Below, piece after piece: positions 31,509 through 41,126 of a stretch of DNA of 42,692 nucleotides; position 1 is the first letter of the stretch, and each line of letters starts with the position of its first letter. This stretch comes from Escherichia sp. MOD1-EC7003 (GTDB lineage: Bacteria > Pseudomonadota > Gammaproteobacteria > Enterobacterales > Enterobacteriaceae), in NCBI RefSeq assembly GCF_002965065.1, contig NZ_PTRE01000098.1:1-42692 (forward strand), written 5' to 3'. The notes under the pieces are model-generated. The model had not been told where the DNA came from. It saw nothing but the letters and a program-made list of their open reading frames with translations, and made no database searches. The position numbers and the translations under genes were made by a program.

Positions 31509-32450
31509 TTAATGGGTTTTGATGTAGCCGCGAACGCACTCTTCGACTAATCCCCAGAACCAGTCGGTATCAATGGTGATGCCGACTTTGGTATTAGCGG
31601 GCTTGCCGAGAACACCCAGTTCATCGCAGACGGTACGCCCATAGCAAGGACCGCTGTTGACGTCCACTTCGACGTACATTTCCTGGGTTTTAATGCCATC
31701 AGGGTTAATCAGATAACCGATGCAGGTGGCGTCATGCACCGGACCGCCAGCCAGACCGTAGTTTTCGAACTGCGTTTTGAGAGTGAAGTTCATGATGTCG
31801 CTGAACAGCTCCCCGGCAGGGCCGCCTGCCCTTTCCATCCGTGCAATCACATCCGGGGTGCAAACGGTCTGGTTAGTCAGATCGAGGCCCATCATCACCA
31901 ACGGTACGCCGGAGGTGAACACCACACGTGCGGCTTCCGGGTCAGCAAAGATGTTGAACTCGGCAGACGGCGTAAAGTTACCTGTACCGTAAGCGCCGCC
32001 CATCAGTACAATTTCACGGATTTTCGGCAGGATTGCCGGCTGCATACGCATTGCCACCGCGATATTTGACAACGGCCCAACCGGCACCAGAGTGATATCG
32101 CCTTCGCTTGCCATCAGGGTATCAATGATATATTTCACCGCATGGGTACTTTCTGCCTGACGAGTCAGCGGCTCGAATACCGGGCCATCCAGTCCGGTTT
32201 CACCGTGAATATTATCGGCAACGATTTGTTGACGCATGATCGGCTGCGGCATACCCGCATAAACCGGGACATTAATCTCCAGTTTCTGGCAAACATTCAG
32301 GCCATTAATTAATGTTTTATTGAGGGTTTGATTACCGGCCACAATGGTGATACCTAATAAATCAATCGCCGGATGTTTCGCTGCCATCATTATTGCAATA
32401 GCATCATCATGACCCGGATCACAATCCAGAATAATTTTTCTCTTTTCCAT
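31509..32450 (-). CDS. rihB: Pyrimidine-specific ribonucleoside hydrolase RihB
   Basis: 313-residue nucleoside hydrolase that splits cytidine and uridine into base and ribose. The calcium-binding signature [13 protein letters not shown] (near 9-21) and further sites [25 protein letters not shown] (split around 150-175) and HDATCIGYL (near 239-247) are present. A Shine-Dalgarno (gagg) precedes the ATG. Upstream of nupX, it would cleave nucleosides imported by NupX. It is divergent from the regulator yeiL. Confidence 0.96.
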   Translation of the reverse strand: MEKRKIILDCDPGHDDAIAIMMAAKHPAIDLLGITIVAGNQTLNKTLINGLNVCQKLEINVPVYAGMPQPIMRQQIVADNIHGETGLDGPVFEPLTRQAESTHAVKYIIDTLMASEGDITLVPVGPLSNIAVAMRMQPAILPKIREIVLMGGAYGTGNFTPSAEFNIFADPEAARVVFTSGVPLVMMGLDLTNQTVCTPDVIARMERAGGPAGELFSDIMNFTLKTQFENYGLAGGPVHDATCIGYLINPDGIKTQEMYVEVDVNSGPCYGRTVCDELGVLGKPANTKVGITIDTDWFWGLVEECVRGYIKTH

Positions 32451-32617
32451 TGTTTATTTCCTCTGTTTCCAGTTGCGTTATTTTTTCTACAGCAAAGAAA
32501 ATTCTACCGAACAATGATTGAATCTTAACAACAGCGTACGTATGCTAAATATGAGAAATCTCATAGCGGATAAACATCGTGAAAGAAATCCACAATAATG
32601 ATCTTAAGCAGCAATTG

Positions 32618-33277
32618 ATGAGTGAATCTGCGTTTAAGGATTGCTTTTCAACGGATATTTCATCCGATACGCGGCTCTTTCATTTTTTAGCGCGTGACTA
32701 CATTGTGCAAGAAGGGCAACAGCCGTCCTGGCTGTTTTACCTGACGCGAGGCCGCGCCAGACTTTATGCCACGCTTGCTAATGGTCGCGTGTCGCTGATT
32801 GATTTCTTTGCTGCGCCCTGTTTTATTGGCGAGATTGAGTTAATCGATAAAGACCATGAACCGCGAGCGGTACAGGCTATTGAAGAGTGTTGGTGTATTG
32901 CGCTCCCCATGAAACACTACCGCCCGCTGTTATTAAACGATACGCTATTTTTACGAAAACTCTGCGTCACCTTAAGCCATAAAAATTATCGCAACATTGT
33001 TTCTTTAACCCAAAACCAATCATTTCCGTTAGTGAATCGCCTGGCTACATTTATATTACTCTCACAAGAAGGTGATCTTTATCACGAAAAACATACTCAG
33101 GCGGCAGAATATTTAGGCGTTTCTTATCGACATCTTTTATATGTTCTCGCGCAATTCATTCATGACGGTTTGTTAATTAAAAACAAGAAAGGGTATCTAA
33201 TTAAAAACAGAAAGCAGTTGTTGGGACTAGCGCTGGAGATGGACCCGGAGAATAAATTCTCCGGGATGATGCAGTAA
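32618..33277 (+). CDS. yeiL: CRP/FNR-family transcriptional regulator YeiL
   Basis: 219-residue protein with an N-terminal cyclic-nucleotide-type beta-barrel ([21 protein letters not shown], split near 29-49) and a C-terminal helix-turn-helix ([19 protein letters not shown] near 162-180). YeiL is known to help survival in stationary phase under nitrogen starvation. I chose the ATG at 32618 as the usual start; a GTG at 32579 would add 13 residues, and neither has a strong ribosome-binding site. It is divergent from rihB, so rihB-nupX control is a reasonable but untested guess. Confidence 0.88.
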   Translation: MSESAFKDCFSTDISSDTRLFHFLARDYIVQEGQQPSWLFYLTRGRARLYATLANGRVSLIDFFAAPCFIGEIELIDKDHEPRAVQAIEECWCIALPMKHYRPLLLNDTLFLRKLCVTLSHKNYRNIVSLTQNQSFPLVNRLATFILLSQEGDLYHEKHTQAAEYLGVSYRHLLYVLAQFIHDGLLIKNKKGYLIKNRKQLLGLALEMDPENKFSGMMQ

Positions 33278-33298
33278 AAATTATTTGCAATAGCGCAA

Positions 33299-33337
33299 TT
33301 GCCGGATGCGACGCTTAATGCGTCTTATCCGGCCTAC
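33299..33337. repeat. REP element between yeiL and the psuT remnant
   Basis: Single REP (gccggatgcgacgcttaatg ... cttatccggc). It mirrors the REP after nupX. Confidence 0.85.
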
Positions 33338-33347
33338 AAATCGAGCA

Positions 33348-33570
33348 TTACGCCAGCCCGATAAAGAACCCGGCAATGGTCGCACTCATCAGGTTAGAAA
33401 GCGTCGCAGCTGCCAGCGCCCGTAAACCAAGCTGGGCGATTTCCGGCGCGCGTTTTGGCGAAATAGCCGAGAACGCCCCAACGACAACACCGATAGAACC
33501 AAAGTTAGCAAAACCACAAAGCGCAAAAGAGATAATCGCGACGGTTTTCACTTCTTCTCATTATATCCAT
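33348..33570 (-). pseudogene. psuT: psuT remnant (putative pseudouridine transporter), internal deletion
   Basis: Only the two ends of this CNT-family gene remain. At the 5' end, a Shine-Dalgarno (aaggg) precedes ATG at 33570 and codes MDIMR, as in PsuT and close to NupX MDVMR. The sequence then joins the last 67 codons (33348-33551), ending SATIAGFFIGLA and nearly identical to the end of nupX. The join is out of frame: reading from the ATG gives 21 codons and a stop (MDIMRRSENRRDYL...). About 340 of an expected ~416 codons are missing. It cannot make a transporter. Confidence 0.9.
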
Positions 33571-33663
33571 AATGATTTTCCCTTCATGCCAGTAAACCCG
33601 GCGCCAGCGCCAGGTTTCGGTATGTTTGATGAGTACGGGCGACGGCCTTCTGCCCGTCAGAAA

Positions 33664-34479
33664 TTAACCCGCAAGACGCTGGTATTCTTTGGCTATTTCG
33701 CTCGCCAGAATGGCATTATTGAACACCAACTGGATGTTGGATTTCAGGCTGTCACCACCAGTCAGTTCAGCAACGCGCGCCAGCAGGAACGGCGTACTTT
33801 CTTTGCCGATGACTCCCTGTTCTTCGGCTTCTGCCACCGCCTGATCAATCGCAGCGTTAATGGTCTGTTCCGGCATCGCAAACTGTTCCGGAATTGGGTT
33901 TGCCACCACCAGACCACCGTTCAAACCGCTTTGCCATTTCACCGCCATCGCACGGGCAATTTCGCTGGCGCTGTCGAGACGAATACTGACTTCAAATGGG
34001 CTGGTACGGCAGAAAAATGCTGGCAACGCTTTGGTCTGATAGCCAATTAGCGGCACACCGAAGGTTTCTAAATACTCAGTGGTTAAACCTAAATCGAGGA
34101 TAGATTTCGCTCCGGCACAAACTACGGTGACATTGGTGTGCGCCAGTTCTTGCAAATCGGCAGAAATATCGAAGGTATGTTCCGCACCGCGATGAACACC
34201 ACCAATTCCCCCTGTTGCAAATACTTTAATTCCGGCAAGCGCCGCAATAATCATCGTTGAAGCAACGGTGGTTGCACCATTTTTTCCGGCGGCAACAACA
34301 AAAGGTAAATCGCGACGGCTAACTTTGGTAACGTTATGCCCTTCACGGCCAAGTAATTCTATTTCTTCTTTGCTTAAGCCGACTTTCATCACGCCGCCAA
34401 TAATGGCGATAGTGGCAGGTACGGCCCCCTGCTTACGAATGGTTTCTTCCACTGCAATTGCGGTCTGGGCATTTTGTGG
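33664..34479 (-). pseudogene. psuG: psuG, pseudouridine-5'-phosphate glycosidase, 5'-truncated
   Basis: The reading frame covers about residues 42-312 of PsuG (family length 312), which cleaves pseudouridine 5'-phosphate into uracil and ribose 5-phosphate. GKNGATTVASTM, ATGGIGGVHRGAEHTFDISA and VVCAGAKSILDL are intact. The 5' end is gone: homology begins at PQNAQTA (34479), with unrelated sequence and an in-frame stop a few codons upstream. The first possible start is GTG at 34452, without a ribosome-binding site. The lost part should include catalytic Glu31. psuK, expected upstream, is absent. Probably inactive. Confidence 0.88.
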
Positions 34480-34562
34480 GGTTTCTCTTGAAAGATAAAA
34501 CCATTAAAATTCATGGAATTACATTCACAAACCGGTCATTCTCTTTGCGCTCATAAAATGAC

Positions 34563-34587
34563 ACAGGGCAGGAAATTTCTGCCCTGT
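34563..34587 (-). terminator. Hairpin after fruA (fruBKA operon end)
   Basis: ACAGGGCAG/CTGCCCTGT-type inverted repeat, about 10 bp with a short AT-rich loop, lies 13 bp past the fruA stop. The U-tract on the minus strand is weak (GUCAUUUUAUG). It separates fruA from the truncated psuG. Confidence 0.7.
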
Positions 34588-34600
34588 AACACAGCGTTTA

Positions 34601-36292
34601 TTACGCTGCTTTCGCTACTGCGTCCACTTCCGGACGTTTCAGGAAAGCATAGGCCAGACCCGCCACCAGCGTACCGGCAATAATTGCTACCAGGTAACCC
34701 AGTACCGGCGTAATAGCGCCGGGGATCAGCAGAACAAACAGACCACCGTGCGGTGCCATCAGTTTCGCACCAATCGCCATTGAGATTGCGCCAGTCAGCG
34801 CCCCGCCAACGATACAGCACGGCAGCACACGCATCGGATCACGGGCTGCAAACGGAATTGCACCTTCCGAAATAAAGCACAGACCAAGTACCAGAGCGGC
34901 TTTGCCCCCTTCCTGCTGCGCTTTGTCGAATTTGCGACGCGCCACCATTGTTGCCAGACCCATTGCCAGCGGTGGCACCATACCTGCTGCCATAATCGCC
35001 GCCATCGGGCCATAGGTTTGCGTACTCAGCAGACCCACACCGAACGCGTACGCCGCTTTGTTTACCGGACCACCCATGTCAGTACACATCATGCCGCCGA
35101 GGATCGCCCCCAGCAGCACCGCATTCGCAGTCCCCATGGTCTGCAACCAGTGGGTCAACCCTTCGAGAATGCCAGCAACCGGTTTACCGATCAGGTAGAT
35201 CATCGCCAGGCCGACCACCAGACTGGAAATCAGCGGAATGATCAGGATTGGTTTCAGTGCCTCCATACTCTGTGGCAGTTTCAGTTGCGTACTGATTAAC
35301 TTCGCAATGTAACCGGCCAGGAAGCCCGCAATGATACCGCCAATGAAGCCAGAACCGGTGCTGACCGCCAGCATACCGCCAATCAGACCTGGTGTGAGCC
35401 CCGGACGATCGGCAATGGAGAAGGCAATATAACCTGCCAGTACCGGCACCATCAGCGCAAAGGCTGAACTGCCACCAATTTGCATCAGCGCCGCTGCCAG
35501 CGTCCCCGGCTCTTTAAACGCTTCAATACCAAAAGCAAAGGAAAGCGCGATACACAGACCACCCGCAACGACCATCGGCAGCATGTAGGAGACGCCCGTC
35601 AGCAAGTGACGATATGCACCTGCACTCTCTTTCTTACCTTCAGTGGTAGCTGTTTGAGCTTTGCCCGCCGGTTCATACGGCGTTGCTTCAGCAACCGCTT
35701 TATCCAGTTCCTGCGCAGTTTTCTTCAACGCCAGACCAGTAGAGGTACGATACATCGGTTTACCGGCAAATTTCGCCAGATCAACTTCGATATCTGCCGC
35801 CACAATCACCAGATCCGCTGCGGCTACTTCTTCGGGGGTGATTGCATTACCCGCACCAACAGAACCACGGGTTTCAACTTTCACCCACCAGCCGCGTTTT
35901 TTCGCTTCGGTTTCAATAGCTTCAGCCGCCATAAAGGTGTGTGCTACGCCAGTTGGGCAAGCAGTCACCGCAACCACGCGTTTCGGACCGCTGGCGGTAA
36001 CCGGTGCTGTCGCAGCGACCGGCGCAGTGTAAGGTTTCGCATGGCCTTTGGCTTCACTCAGAAACAGCTCAGGGTGTGCGACTGCCCGGGAAATATCGCC
36101 CAGCCAGACATTTTTACCGTTCAGAGCGCTGTCGTTCGGGATGGAATCACCGAGAACAATCGCCATTTCAGCGTCGTTCGGATTGTCGATGATTTCCAGT
36201 TTTGCTTTTCGCGCCGCCGCGCCCAGCAGGGTCTTCGCCATATAGGCGCGTGCCTGACCGAGATTAGCGTCAATAATCAGCAGCGTTTTCAT
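34601..36292 (-). CDS. fruA: PTS fructose-specific EIIB'BC component FruA
   Basis: 563-residue membrane enzyme that imports D-fructose and phosphorylates it to fructose 1-phosphate. Residues 1-85 are a EIIB-like duplicate domain (B') without the active cysteine. The EIIB domain (about 104-200) has the phosphorylated Cys112 in ACPTGVAHTF. The EIIC membrane domain (about 226-563) has around nine to ten segments, with LIGGMLAVSTGSGFIGGIIAGFLAGY and CTDMGGPVNKAAYAFG typical of the Fru family. It is last in fruBKA, 16 bases after fruK. Confidence 0.98.
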   Translation of the reverse strand: MKTLLIIDANLGQARAYMAKTLLGAAARKAKLEIIDNPNDAEMAIVLGDSIPNDSALNGKNVWLGDISRAVAHPELFLSEAKGHAKPYTAPVAATAPVTASGPKRVVAVTACPTGVAHTFMAAEAIETEAKKRGWWVKVETRGSVGAGNAITPEEVAAADLVIVAADIEVDLAKFAGKPMYRTSTGLALKKTAQELDKAVAEATPYEPAGKAQTATTEGKKESAGAYRHLLTGVSYMLPMVVAGGLCIALSFAFGIEAFKEPGTLAAALMQIGGSSAFALMVPVLAGYIAFSIADRPGLTPGLIGGMLAVSTGSGFIGGIIAGFLAGYIAKLISTQLKLPQSMEALKPILIIPLISSLVVGLAMIYLIGKPVAGILEGLTHWLQTMGTANAVLLGAILGGMMCTDMGGPVNKAAYAFGVGLLSTQTYGPMAAIMAAGMVPPLAMGLATMVARRKFDKAQQEGGKAALVLGLCFISEGAIPFAARDPMRVLPCCIVGGALTGAISMAIGAKLMAPHGGLFVLLIPGAITPVLGYLVAIIAGTLVAGLAYAFLKRPEVDAVAKAA

Positions 36293-36308
36293 TATGCCTC
36301 TCCTGCTG

Positions 36309-37247
36309 TCAGTTAAAAGGTTGTAAGTCGACGCGCGCCATCATTGCGGCCAACTGCGGACGATCGGTAATACCCACATTGCTTTGACTTACCGCCAGGG
36401 CTGCAACAGCTGTCGCCAGACGCAGTGTGTGTTCACTGGATTCACGCATCAGCAAGCCATAAATCAGGCCACCAACCATAGAATCCCCTGCGCCAACGGT
36501 GCTTACGACATCGACTGACGGTGGTTTGGCGATCCATTCGCCGGAGGCATTAACCCAAAGCGCACCTTCGGCACCCAGTGAAATAACGACATGCGCGATA
36601 CCTTGTTCACGCAGCGCATGCGCAGCTTCAATTACATCTTTCATTTCAGGCAGTTTACGGCCTGCCCAGATTTCCAGCTCGCGGCGGTTAGGTTTCACCA
36701 GCCACGGTGCCGCTTTCAAACCTGCCACTAACGCTTCACGGCTACTATCAAAGATAATGCAAGGACACTGACTACGCAGGCGAGTCATCCAGTCGGTGAA
36801 CGCTTCCGGGCTGACGCCTGATGGTAAACTTCCGCTAACGCAGACCATATCGAACTGACCAAGCCAGCTCAGAGAATCAGTCACAAAGCGTTCCCAGTCA
36901 GCGGGGGTAACCTCAAAGCCAGAGAAGTTGAAGTCGGTCACTTCGCCGTCTTTTTCCGTCAGCTTGACGTTGATGCGGGTGCGCCCCTGTACAACCTGGA
37001 AACGGTTGGCAATGCCCAGCTCGCTGAACAGTTGCTGAAAACCATCCTGATTATCTTTACCGAGGAAGCCACCAACGGTGACATCAATTCCCAGGTCTTT
37101 TAATACTTTAGCCACGTTGATGCCTTTACCCGCCGCATGCAGACCGGTGGTTTTCACCAGGTTCACTTCGCCGCGTTCAATTTCCGGGCAGAAACCGACA
37201 AGGTCATACGCCGGATTAAGGGTGATCGTAGCAACACGTCTGCTCAT
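36309..37247 (-). CDS. fruK: 1-phosphofructokinase FruK
   Basis: 312-residue PfkB-family kinase that phosphorylates fructose 1-phosphate to fructose 1,6-bisphosphate with ATP. LNPAYDLVG (near 10-18), GKGINVAKVLKDLG (near 41-54) and the signature GAGDSMVGG (near 248-256) with catalytic Asp are present. Its ATG overlaps the fruB stop by one base (TAATG), so translation is coupled. FruK is also reported to interact with the Cra repressor. Confidence 0.98.
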   Translation of the reverse strand: MSRRVATITLNPAYDLVGFCPEIERGEVNLVKTTGLHAAGKGINVAKVLKDLGIDVTVGGFLGKDNQDGFQQLFSELGIANRFQVVQGRTRINVKLTEKDGEVTDFNFSGFEVTPADWERFVTDSLSWLGQFDMVCVSGSLPSGVSPEAFTDWMTRLRSQCPCIIFDSSREALVAGLKAAPWLVKPNRRELEIWAGRKLPEMKDVIEAAHALREQGIAHVVISLGAEGALWVNASGEWIAKPPSVDVVSTVGAGDSMVGGLIYGLLMRESSEHTLRLATAVAALAVSQSNVGITDRPQLAAMMARVDLQPFN

Positions 37248-38377
37248 TATGCGCCCTCCCCAAGACCAGCAGCGATAGCGTCACCAATGGCTTTCAGCGC
37301 CTGTTCAGCATCTGCACCCTGGGCGGTAAAGCGTAGGCGATGACCTTTCTTAACGCCAAGTGCCACAACTTTCATCAGACTACGTCCGTTTGCCGGTTTG
37401 CCGCTACCATCAAGGTTTGTCACGGTAATATCACTGTTAAATTGTTTAATAGTATTGACCAGCATGGTACCTGGACGAGCATGCAGGCCGTGTTCATTGC
37501 GCACCACAAACTCCGCGCTTAACACGTCGTCGGTCGGCGCATCATCGCTGGTCAGCAGTGCCAGCAACGTTGCCGCATCCGCTTTCAGCAAGCGATCAGC
37601 TTTATTGTCGAGCAACAGATCGGCGAGTCGCTTAAGAACTGCGACAGGCTGGTCGTCATTCATCGCCACACTCACCAGCATGGCTGCCGTTTCGCCATCC
37701 ACATCAAAAGCATTTGCCGCACGGCTTACCGCAATCGCGCTACGCAGATTGCCTTCGGCGCTATCGCTCAGCCAGATACCCTGTCCGAGATTCAGCGGTT
37801 GTTCATTGATGGCTTTGGTGACGAAGGTGGCGTCAACGGCACCCGCTTCTTTCAGACGCGCAGCGTTCAGCGCCTGAAGAGTCAGCAGATCGCTGGCGAC
37901 GATATCCAGCGTCAGCATTTCGTTATCGAGCTTCAGCTGCTCACTCTGCTTTTCGCCCATCAGCAATGCGCGAAGCTCTTCTGCGGTTGTTGCTGACTTC
38001 AGTTGTTCAGCGACGGAATCATCGCTCAGTACGTGGGTCAACTGGCGTAGCAGGCCCAAATGTTCGTCCGAGCTGGCTGCAATACCGATCGCCACGTACG
38101 CTACCTGACCGTCACCCCAGGTGACGCCTTCCGGGAACTGAAATACCTGAACGCCGGTTTTCAGCACCTGATCGCGGGTGTCGGTCGTGCCGTGTGGAAT
38201 AGCAATGCCATTGCCGAGGAACGTTGAGGTTTGCTGTTCGCGCGCCAGCATACCATTGACGTAGCCTTCAGCTACATTACCGGCCTGCACCAGCGCCGCA
38301 GCGACCTGGCGAATCGCCTCTTCTTTGTCTCCGGCCTTTTCGCCCGGATGGATGTCCTGTACGGATAACTGGAACAT
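37247..38377 (-). CDS. fruB: PTS fructose-specific EIIA-HPr fusion FruB (FPr, DTP)
   Basis: 376-residue cytoplasmic phosphotransfer protein. The N-terminal EIIA domain (1-145) has phosphorylated His62 in [11 protein letters not shown] middle linker domain (about 150-280) follows. The C-terminal HPr-like domain (about 285-376) has His299 in [10 protein letters not shown] and the usual [16 protein letters not shown] segment. It relays phosphate from EI to FruA. First gene of fruBKA, with Cra operators upstream. Confidence 0.98.
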   Translation of the reverse strand: MFQLSVQDIHPGEKAGDKEEAIRQVAAALVQAGNVAEGYVNGMLAREQQTSTFLGNGIAIPHGTTDTRDQVLKTGVQVFQFPEGVTWGDGQVAYVAIGIAASSDEHLGLLRQLTHVLSDDSVAEQLKSATTAEELRALLMGEKQSEQLKLDNEMLTLDIVASDLLTLQALNAARLKEAGAVDATFVTKAINEQPLNLGQGIWLSDSAEGNLRSAIAVSRAANAFDVDGETAAMLVSVAMNDDQPVAVLKRLADLLLDNKADRLLKADAATLLALLTSDDAPTDDVLSAEFVVRNEHGLHARPGTMLVNTIKQFNSDITVTNLDGSGKPANGRSLMKVVALGVKKGHRLRFTAQGADAEQALKAIGDAIAAGLGEGA

Positions 38378-38391
38378 AGTTCTCCTCTCTT

Positions 38392-38477
38392 GCTGAATTG
38401 AAACGATTCAGCTTCTATGAGAAAAAAAGCGCCAACCTGGCTTAGGGTTAAAGACAAGATTGCGCTGAAACGTTTCA
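38392..38477 (-). promoter_or_regulatory. fruBKA promoter with two Cra (FruR) operators
   Basis: TGAAACGTTTCA (38466-38477) is a perfect palindrome matching the Cra consensus TGAAWCSNTHHW. A second site TTGAAACGATTCAGC lies at 38398-38412, inside a longer inverted repeat (gctgaat/attcagc, 38392-38412). This two-operator layout is the known basis for fructose-1-phosphate induction of fruBKA through Cra. Confidence 0.85.
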
Positions 38478-38572
38478 AGAAAGAATAATACTTCTTTTTC
38501 AGCACGCAAGGAAAGCCGTAAAGTTATGACCAAAAATTTGATGTGCTGCACAATTTTTTGTCATTATGCCTC

Positions 38573-38603
38573 ATTGCTGATGGGAAAATCCGTTATCAGC
38601 AAT
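38573..38603. other. 9-bp inverted repeat in the fruB-setB gap
   Basis: ATTGCTGAT (38573-38581) and ATCAGCAAT (38595-38603) pair perfectly around a 13-bp spacer. It is about 140 bp upstream of setB. It may be an operator or an RNA hairpin in the setB leader. The rest of 38478-38744 shows no ORF. Confidence 0.4.
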
Positions 38604-38744
38604 TTCATTTCAGCAGCGTCAGCAGACAATCAGCAAGAGTGAAATGGCATTTTGATTATTCGTGGCGCTTTTGATTTCGCTGTCTATTTATTTTCTGACA
38701 AGCAGCGTAAACTCCGCGTCTTCCTCTTCCAGTGATCGACCAGC

Positions 38745-39926
38745 ATGCATAACTCCCCCGCTGTCTCCAGCGCGAAATCGTTTGATCTGACCTCGACGGC
38801 GTTTTTAGTCGTTGCCTTTCTCACCGGTATTGCGGGCGCTCTGCAAACCCCGACACTCAGTATTTTTCTTACCGATGAAGTACATGCCCGTCCGGCGATG
38901 GTAGGATTCTTCTTTACTGGCAGCGCTGTAATCGGGATTCTGGTCAGTCAATTTCTCGCCGGACGCTCTGATAAGCGCGGCGATCGTAAATCGCTGATTG
39001 TCTTTTGCTGCCTGTTAGGTGTACTGGCCTGCACCCTTTTTGCCTGGAACCGCAACTACTTTGTTTTGCTGTTTGTCGGCGTCTTTCTTAGCAGTTTTGG
39101 CTCGACCGCTAACCCACAAATGTTTGCCCTTGCCCGTGAACATGCCGATAAAACCGGGCGTGAAGCGGTGATGTTCAGCTCTTTTTTACGCGCTCAGGTT
39201 TCACTGGCATGGGTCATTGGCCCGCCGCTGGCTTATGCCCTGGCGATGGGTTTCAGCTTTACGGTTATGTATCTCAGCGCAGCGGTAGCGTTTATTGTTT
39301 GCGGCGTGATGGTGTGGCTGTTTTTACCGTCGATGAAAAAAGAGCTTCCGCTGGCGACCGGCACGGTTGAAGCGCCGCGCCGTAACCGTCGCGATACGCT
39401 GCTGTTGTTTGTCATTTGTACGTTGATGTGGGGTTCAAATAGCCTGTATATCATCAACATGCCACTATTTATTATCAACGAACTGCATCTTCCTGAGAAA
39501 CTGGCAGGTGTGATGATGGGGACCGCCGCCGGACTGGAAATCCCGACGATGTTGATTGCCGGATATTTTGCCAAACGTCTGGGTAAGCGGTTCTTAATGC
39601 GCGTTGCTGCCGTGGGTGGCGTATGTTTTTACGCCGGTATGCTGATGGCGCAATCACCAGCCATTCTGTTGGGCTTACAGCTGCTGAATGCTATTTTTAT
39701 CGGCATTCTGGGTGGCATCGGGATGCTTTATTTTCAGGATTTGATGCCCGGTCAGGCAGGTTCTGCAACCAAGCTCTATACCAACACCTCGCGCGTGGGT
39801 TGGATCATTGCAGGCTCAGTAGCAGGAATCGTCGCCGAAATCTGGAATTATCACGCGGTGTTCTGGTTTGCGATGGTGATGATTATCGCCACCCTGTTTT
39901 GCTTGCTCCGCGTTAAAGATGTTTAA
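38745..39926 (+). CDS. setB: Sugar efflux transporter SetB
   Basis: 393-residue major facilitator superfamily protein with 12 predicted membrane segments. MFS motif-A-like [15 protein letters not shown] (near 73-87) follows segment 2, and a central loop ([23 protein letters not shown]) separates the halves. SetB exports lactose and glucose analogues and has been linked to chromosome segregation through MreB. It is divergent from fruB. The stop overlaps the end of yeiW by four bases. Confidence 0.95.
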   Translation: MHNSPAVSSAKSFDLTSTAFLVVAFLTGIAGALQTPTLSIFLTDEVHARPAMVGFFFTGSAVIGILVSQFLAGRSDKRGDRKSLIVFCCLLGVLACTLFAWNRNYFVLLFVGVFLSSFGSTANPQMFALAREHADKTGREAVMFSSFLRAQVSLAWVIGPPLAYALAMGFSFTVMYLSAAVAFIVCGVMVWLFLPSMKKELPLATGTVEAPRRNRRDTLLLFVICTLMWGSNSLYIINMPLFIINELHLPEKLAGVMMGTAAGLEIPTMLIAGYFAKRLGKRFLMRVAAVGGVCFYAGMLMAQSPAILLGLQLLNAIFIGILGGIGMLYFQDLMPGQAGSATKLYTNTSRVGWIIAGSVAGIVAEIWNYHAVFWFAMVMIIATLFCLLRVKDV

Positions 39927-40177
39927 GGCGCGGTCAGCATTTCCAGGTCGATAAGCCATGTCATGGCCTGCTGACGCGAATTGCCGCACATCTCAGCGCT
40001 GGCTTGTAAGCCTGCACAGACTTTCGGTCGCAGTGGCGAGGTGAAAATTTTACAGCGTTGCTGTTCATCAAGCTGAATGCAAGGCGTATTGGCGGGCTTG
40101 CCCTCTGGCATACCGGGAATAGGGCTGGAGATTGAGGGGGCGGTGCAACACGCCCCGCAACCCGGACGGCATTCCAT
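39923..40177 (-). CDS. yeiW: UPF0153 cysteine-cluster protein YeiW
   Basis: 84-residue protein of the CxxCxxxC (zinc/iron-chelating, UPF0153) family. It opens [17 protein letters not shown], with Cys3, Cys7, Cys10 and Cys11, and has further cysteines in [15 protein letters not shown] and KVCAGL. It is presumed to bind a metal; function is unknown. I chose the ATG at 40177, which has a purine-rich site (aagagaac) upstream; a longer frame from 40309 adds 44 residues unlike the family. It is convergent with setB, with overlapping stop codons. Confidence 0.88.
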
Positions 40178-40331
40178 ACGTTGTTCTCTTAAGGTTAACC
40201 ACCGGATTGATGAGCGCGCACAGTACCACCTTTTTTGCACCAGCAAAAGTGCGAATACCACTTGCCCGAAAGGCCCGTCGCGAGTACTTTGTCGCGATAT
40301 TTTTGACATTTTCGACTACAGGAATTTTTCG

Positions 40332-40904
40332 ATGCCAAGAGCGAACGAAATTAAAAAAGGTATGGTACTGAATTACAACGGTAAACTGCTACTGGTTAAG
40401 GACATTGATATTCAGTCGCCTACTGCCCGCGGTGCTGCTACGCTGTACAAAATGCGTTTTTCTGATGTCCGTACCGGGCTGAAAGTAGAAGAGCGTTTCA
40501 AAGGTGATGATATCGTTGACACCGTGACGCTGACCCGCCGTTACGTTGACTTCTCCTATGTCGATGGCAACGAATATGTCTTTATGGATAAAGAAGACTA
40601 TACCCCATATACCTTCACCAAAGATCAGATTGAAGAAGAGTTGCTGTTTATGCCAGAAGGCGGTATGCCGGACATGCAGGTGCTGACCTGGGACGGTCAA
40701 CTGCTGGCGCTTGAACTGCCGCAGACCGTTGATCTGGAAATCGTTGAAACTGCGCCAGGTATCAAAGGTGCATCTGCCAGTGCCCGTAACAAACCGGCGA
40801 CCTTGAGCACCGGCCTGGTGATTCAGGTACCAGAATACTTAAGCCCGGGAGAAAAAATTCGTATTCATATCGAAGAACGCCGTTATATGGGGCGCGCTGA
40901 CTAA
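40332..40904 (+). CDS. efpL: Elongation factor P-like protein EfpL (YeiP)
   Basis: 190-residue paralogue of EF-P that relieves ribosome stalling at polyproline and some other motifs. It has the three EF-P domains: KOW-like (1-60), central OB (about 65-125) and C-terminal OB (about 130-190). The tip loop carries Arg33 (SPTARGAA), where EF-P has a modified Lys34, so it should not need the EpmA modification. I chose the ATG beginning [10 protein letters not shown], with an agga site upstream; a longer frame from 40077 runs over yeiW and is not supported. Confidence 0.96.
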
Positions 40905-40918
40905 CTTCAGTTGCACAC

Positions 40919-40950
40919 AAAAAAGGGATAGCTCAGGCCGTCCCTTTTTT
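40919..40950 (+). terminator. Rho-independent terminator of efpL
   Basis: AAAAAGGGA pairs with TCCCTTTTT around a GC-containing loop (tagctcaggccg), ending in a U6 run. It lies 15 bp past the efpL stop. The rest of 40951-41126 is AT-rich and presumably contains the yeiQ promoter, which I cannot place. Confidence 0.85.
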
Positions 40951-41126
40951 AATTTATTATACCAATCTTCTATTTTGCGCTTCCTGAACATCGTTCACCC
41001 GCAATATTCACCAGTTCATTGATCGACCTCACACTTCATCGCATTAACAATCCAGACCAATTTCAATTGTTGTCATATAACTTTACACTGTCGTTGTTAA
41101 TTAATTGCTACCAAAACGTGACTTCT

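Noticed and set aside
33664-34452. psuG as a functional gene starting at GTG 34452
   Set aside because: The start would be an arbitrary GTG without a ribosome-binding site, lacking the conserved N-terminus with its catalytic Glu. The upstream junction is foreign and psuK is missing.
35480-36316. A 278-residue plus-strand ORF opposite fruA
   Set aside because: Composition (Arg, Phe, Cys, His rich) is that of an antisense frame, and FruA is certain with all its motifs.
40077-40331. An N-terminal extension of EfpL
   Set aside because: The extra 85 codons overlap yeiW antisense, and the EF-P fold and ribosome-binding site both place the start at 40332.
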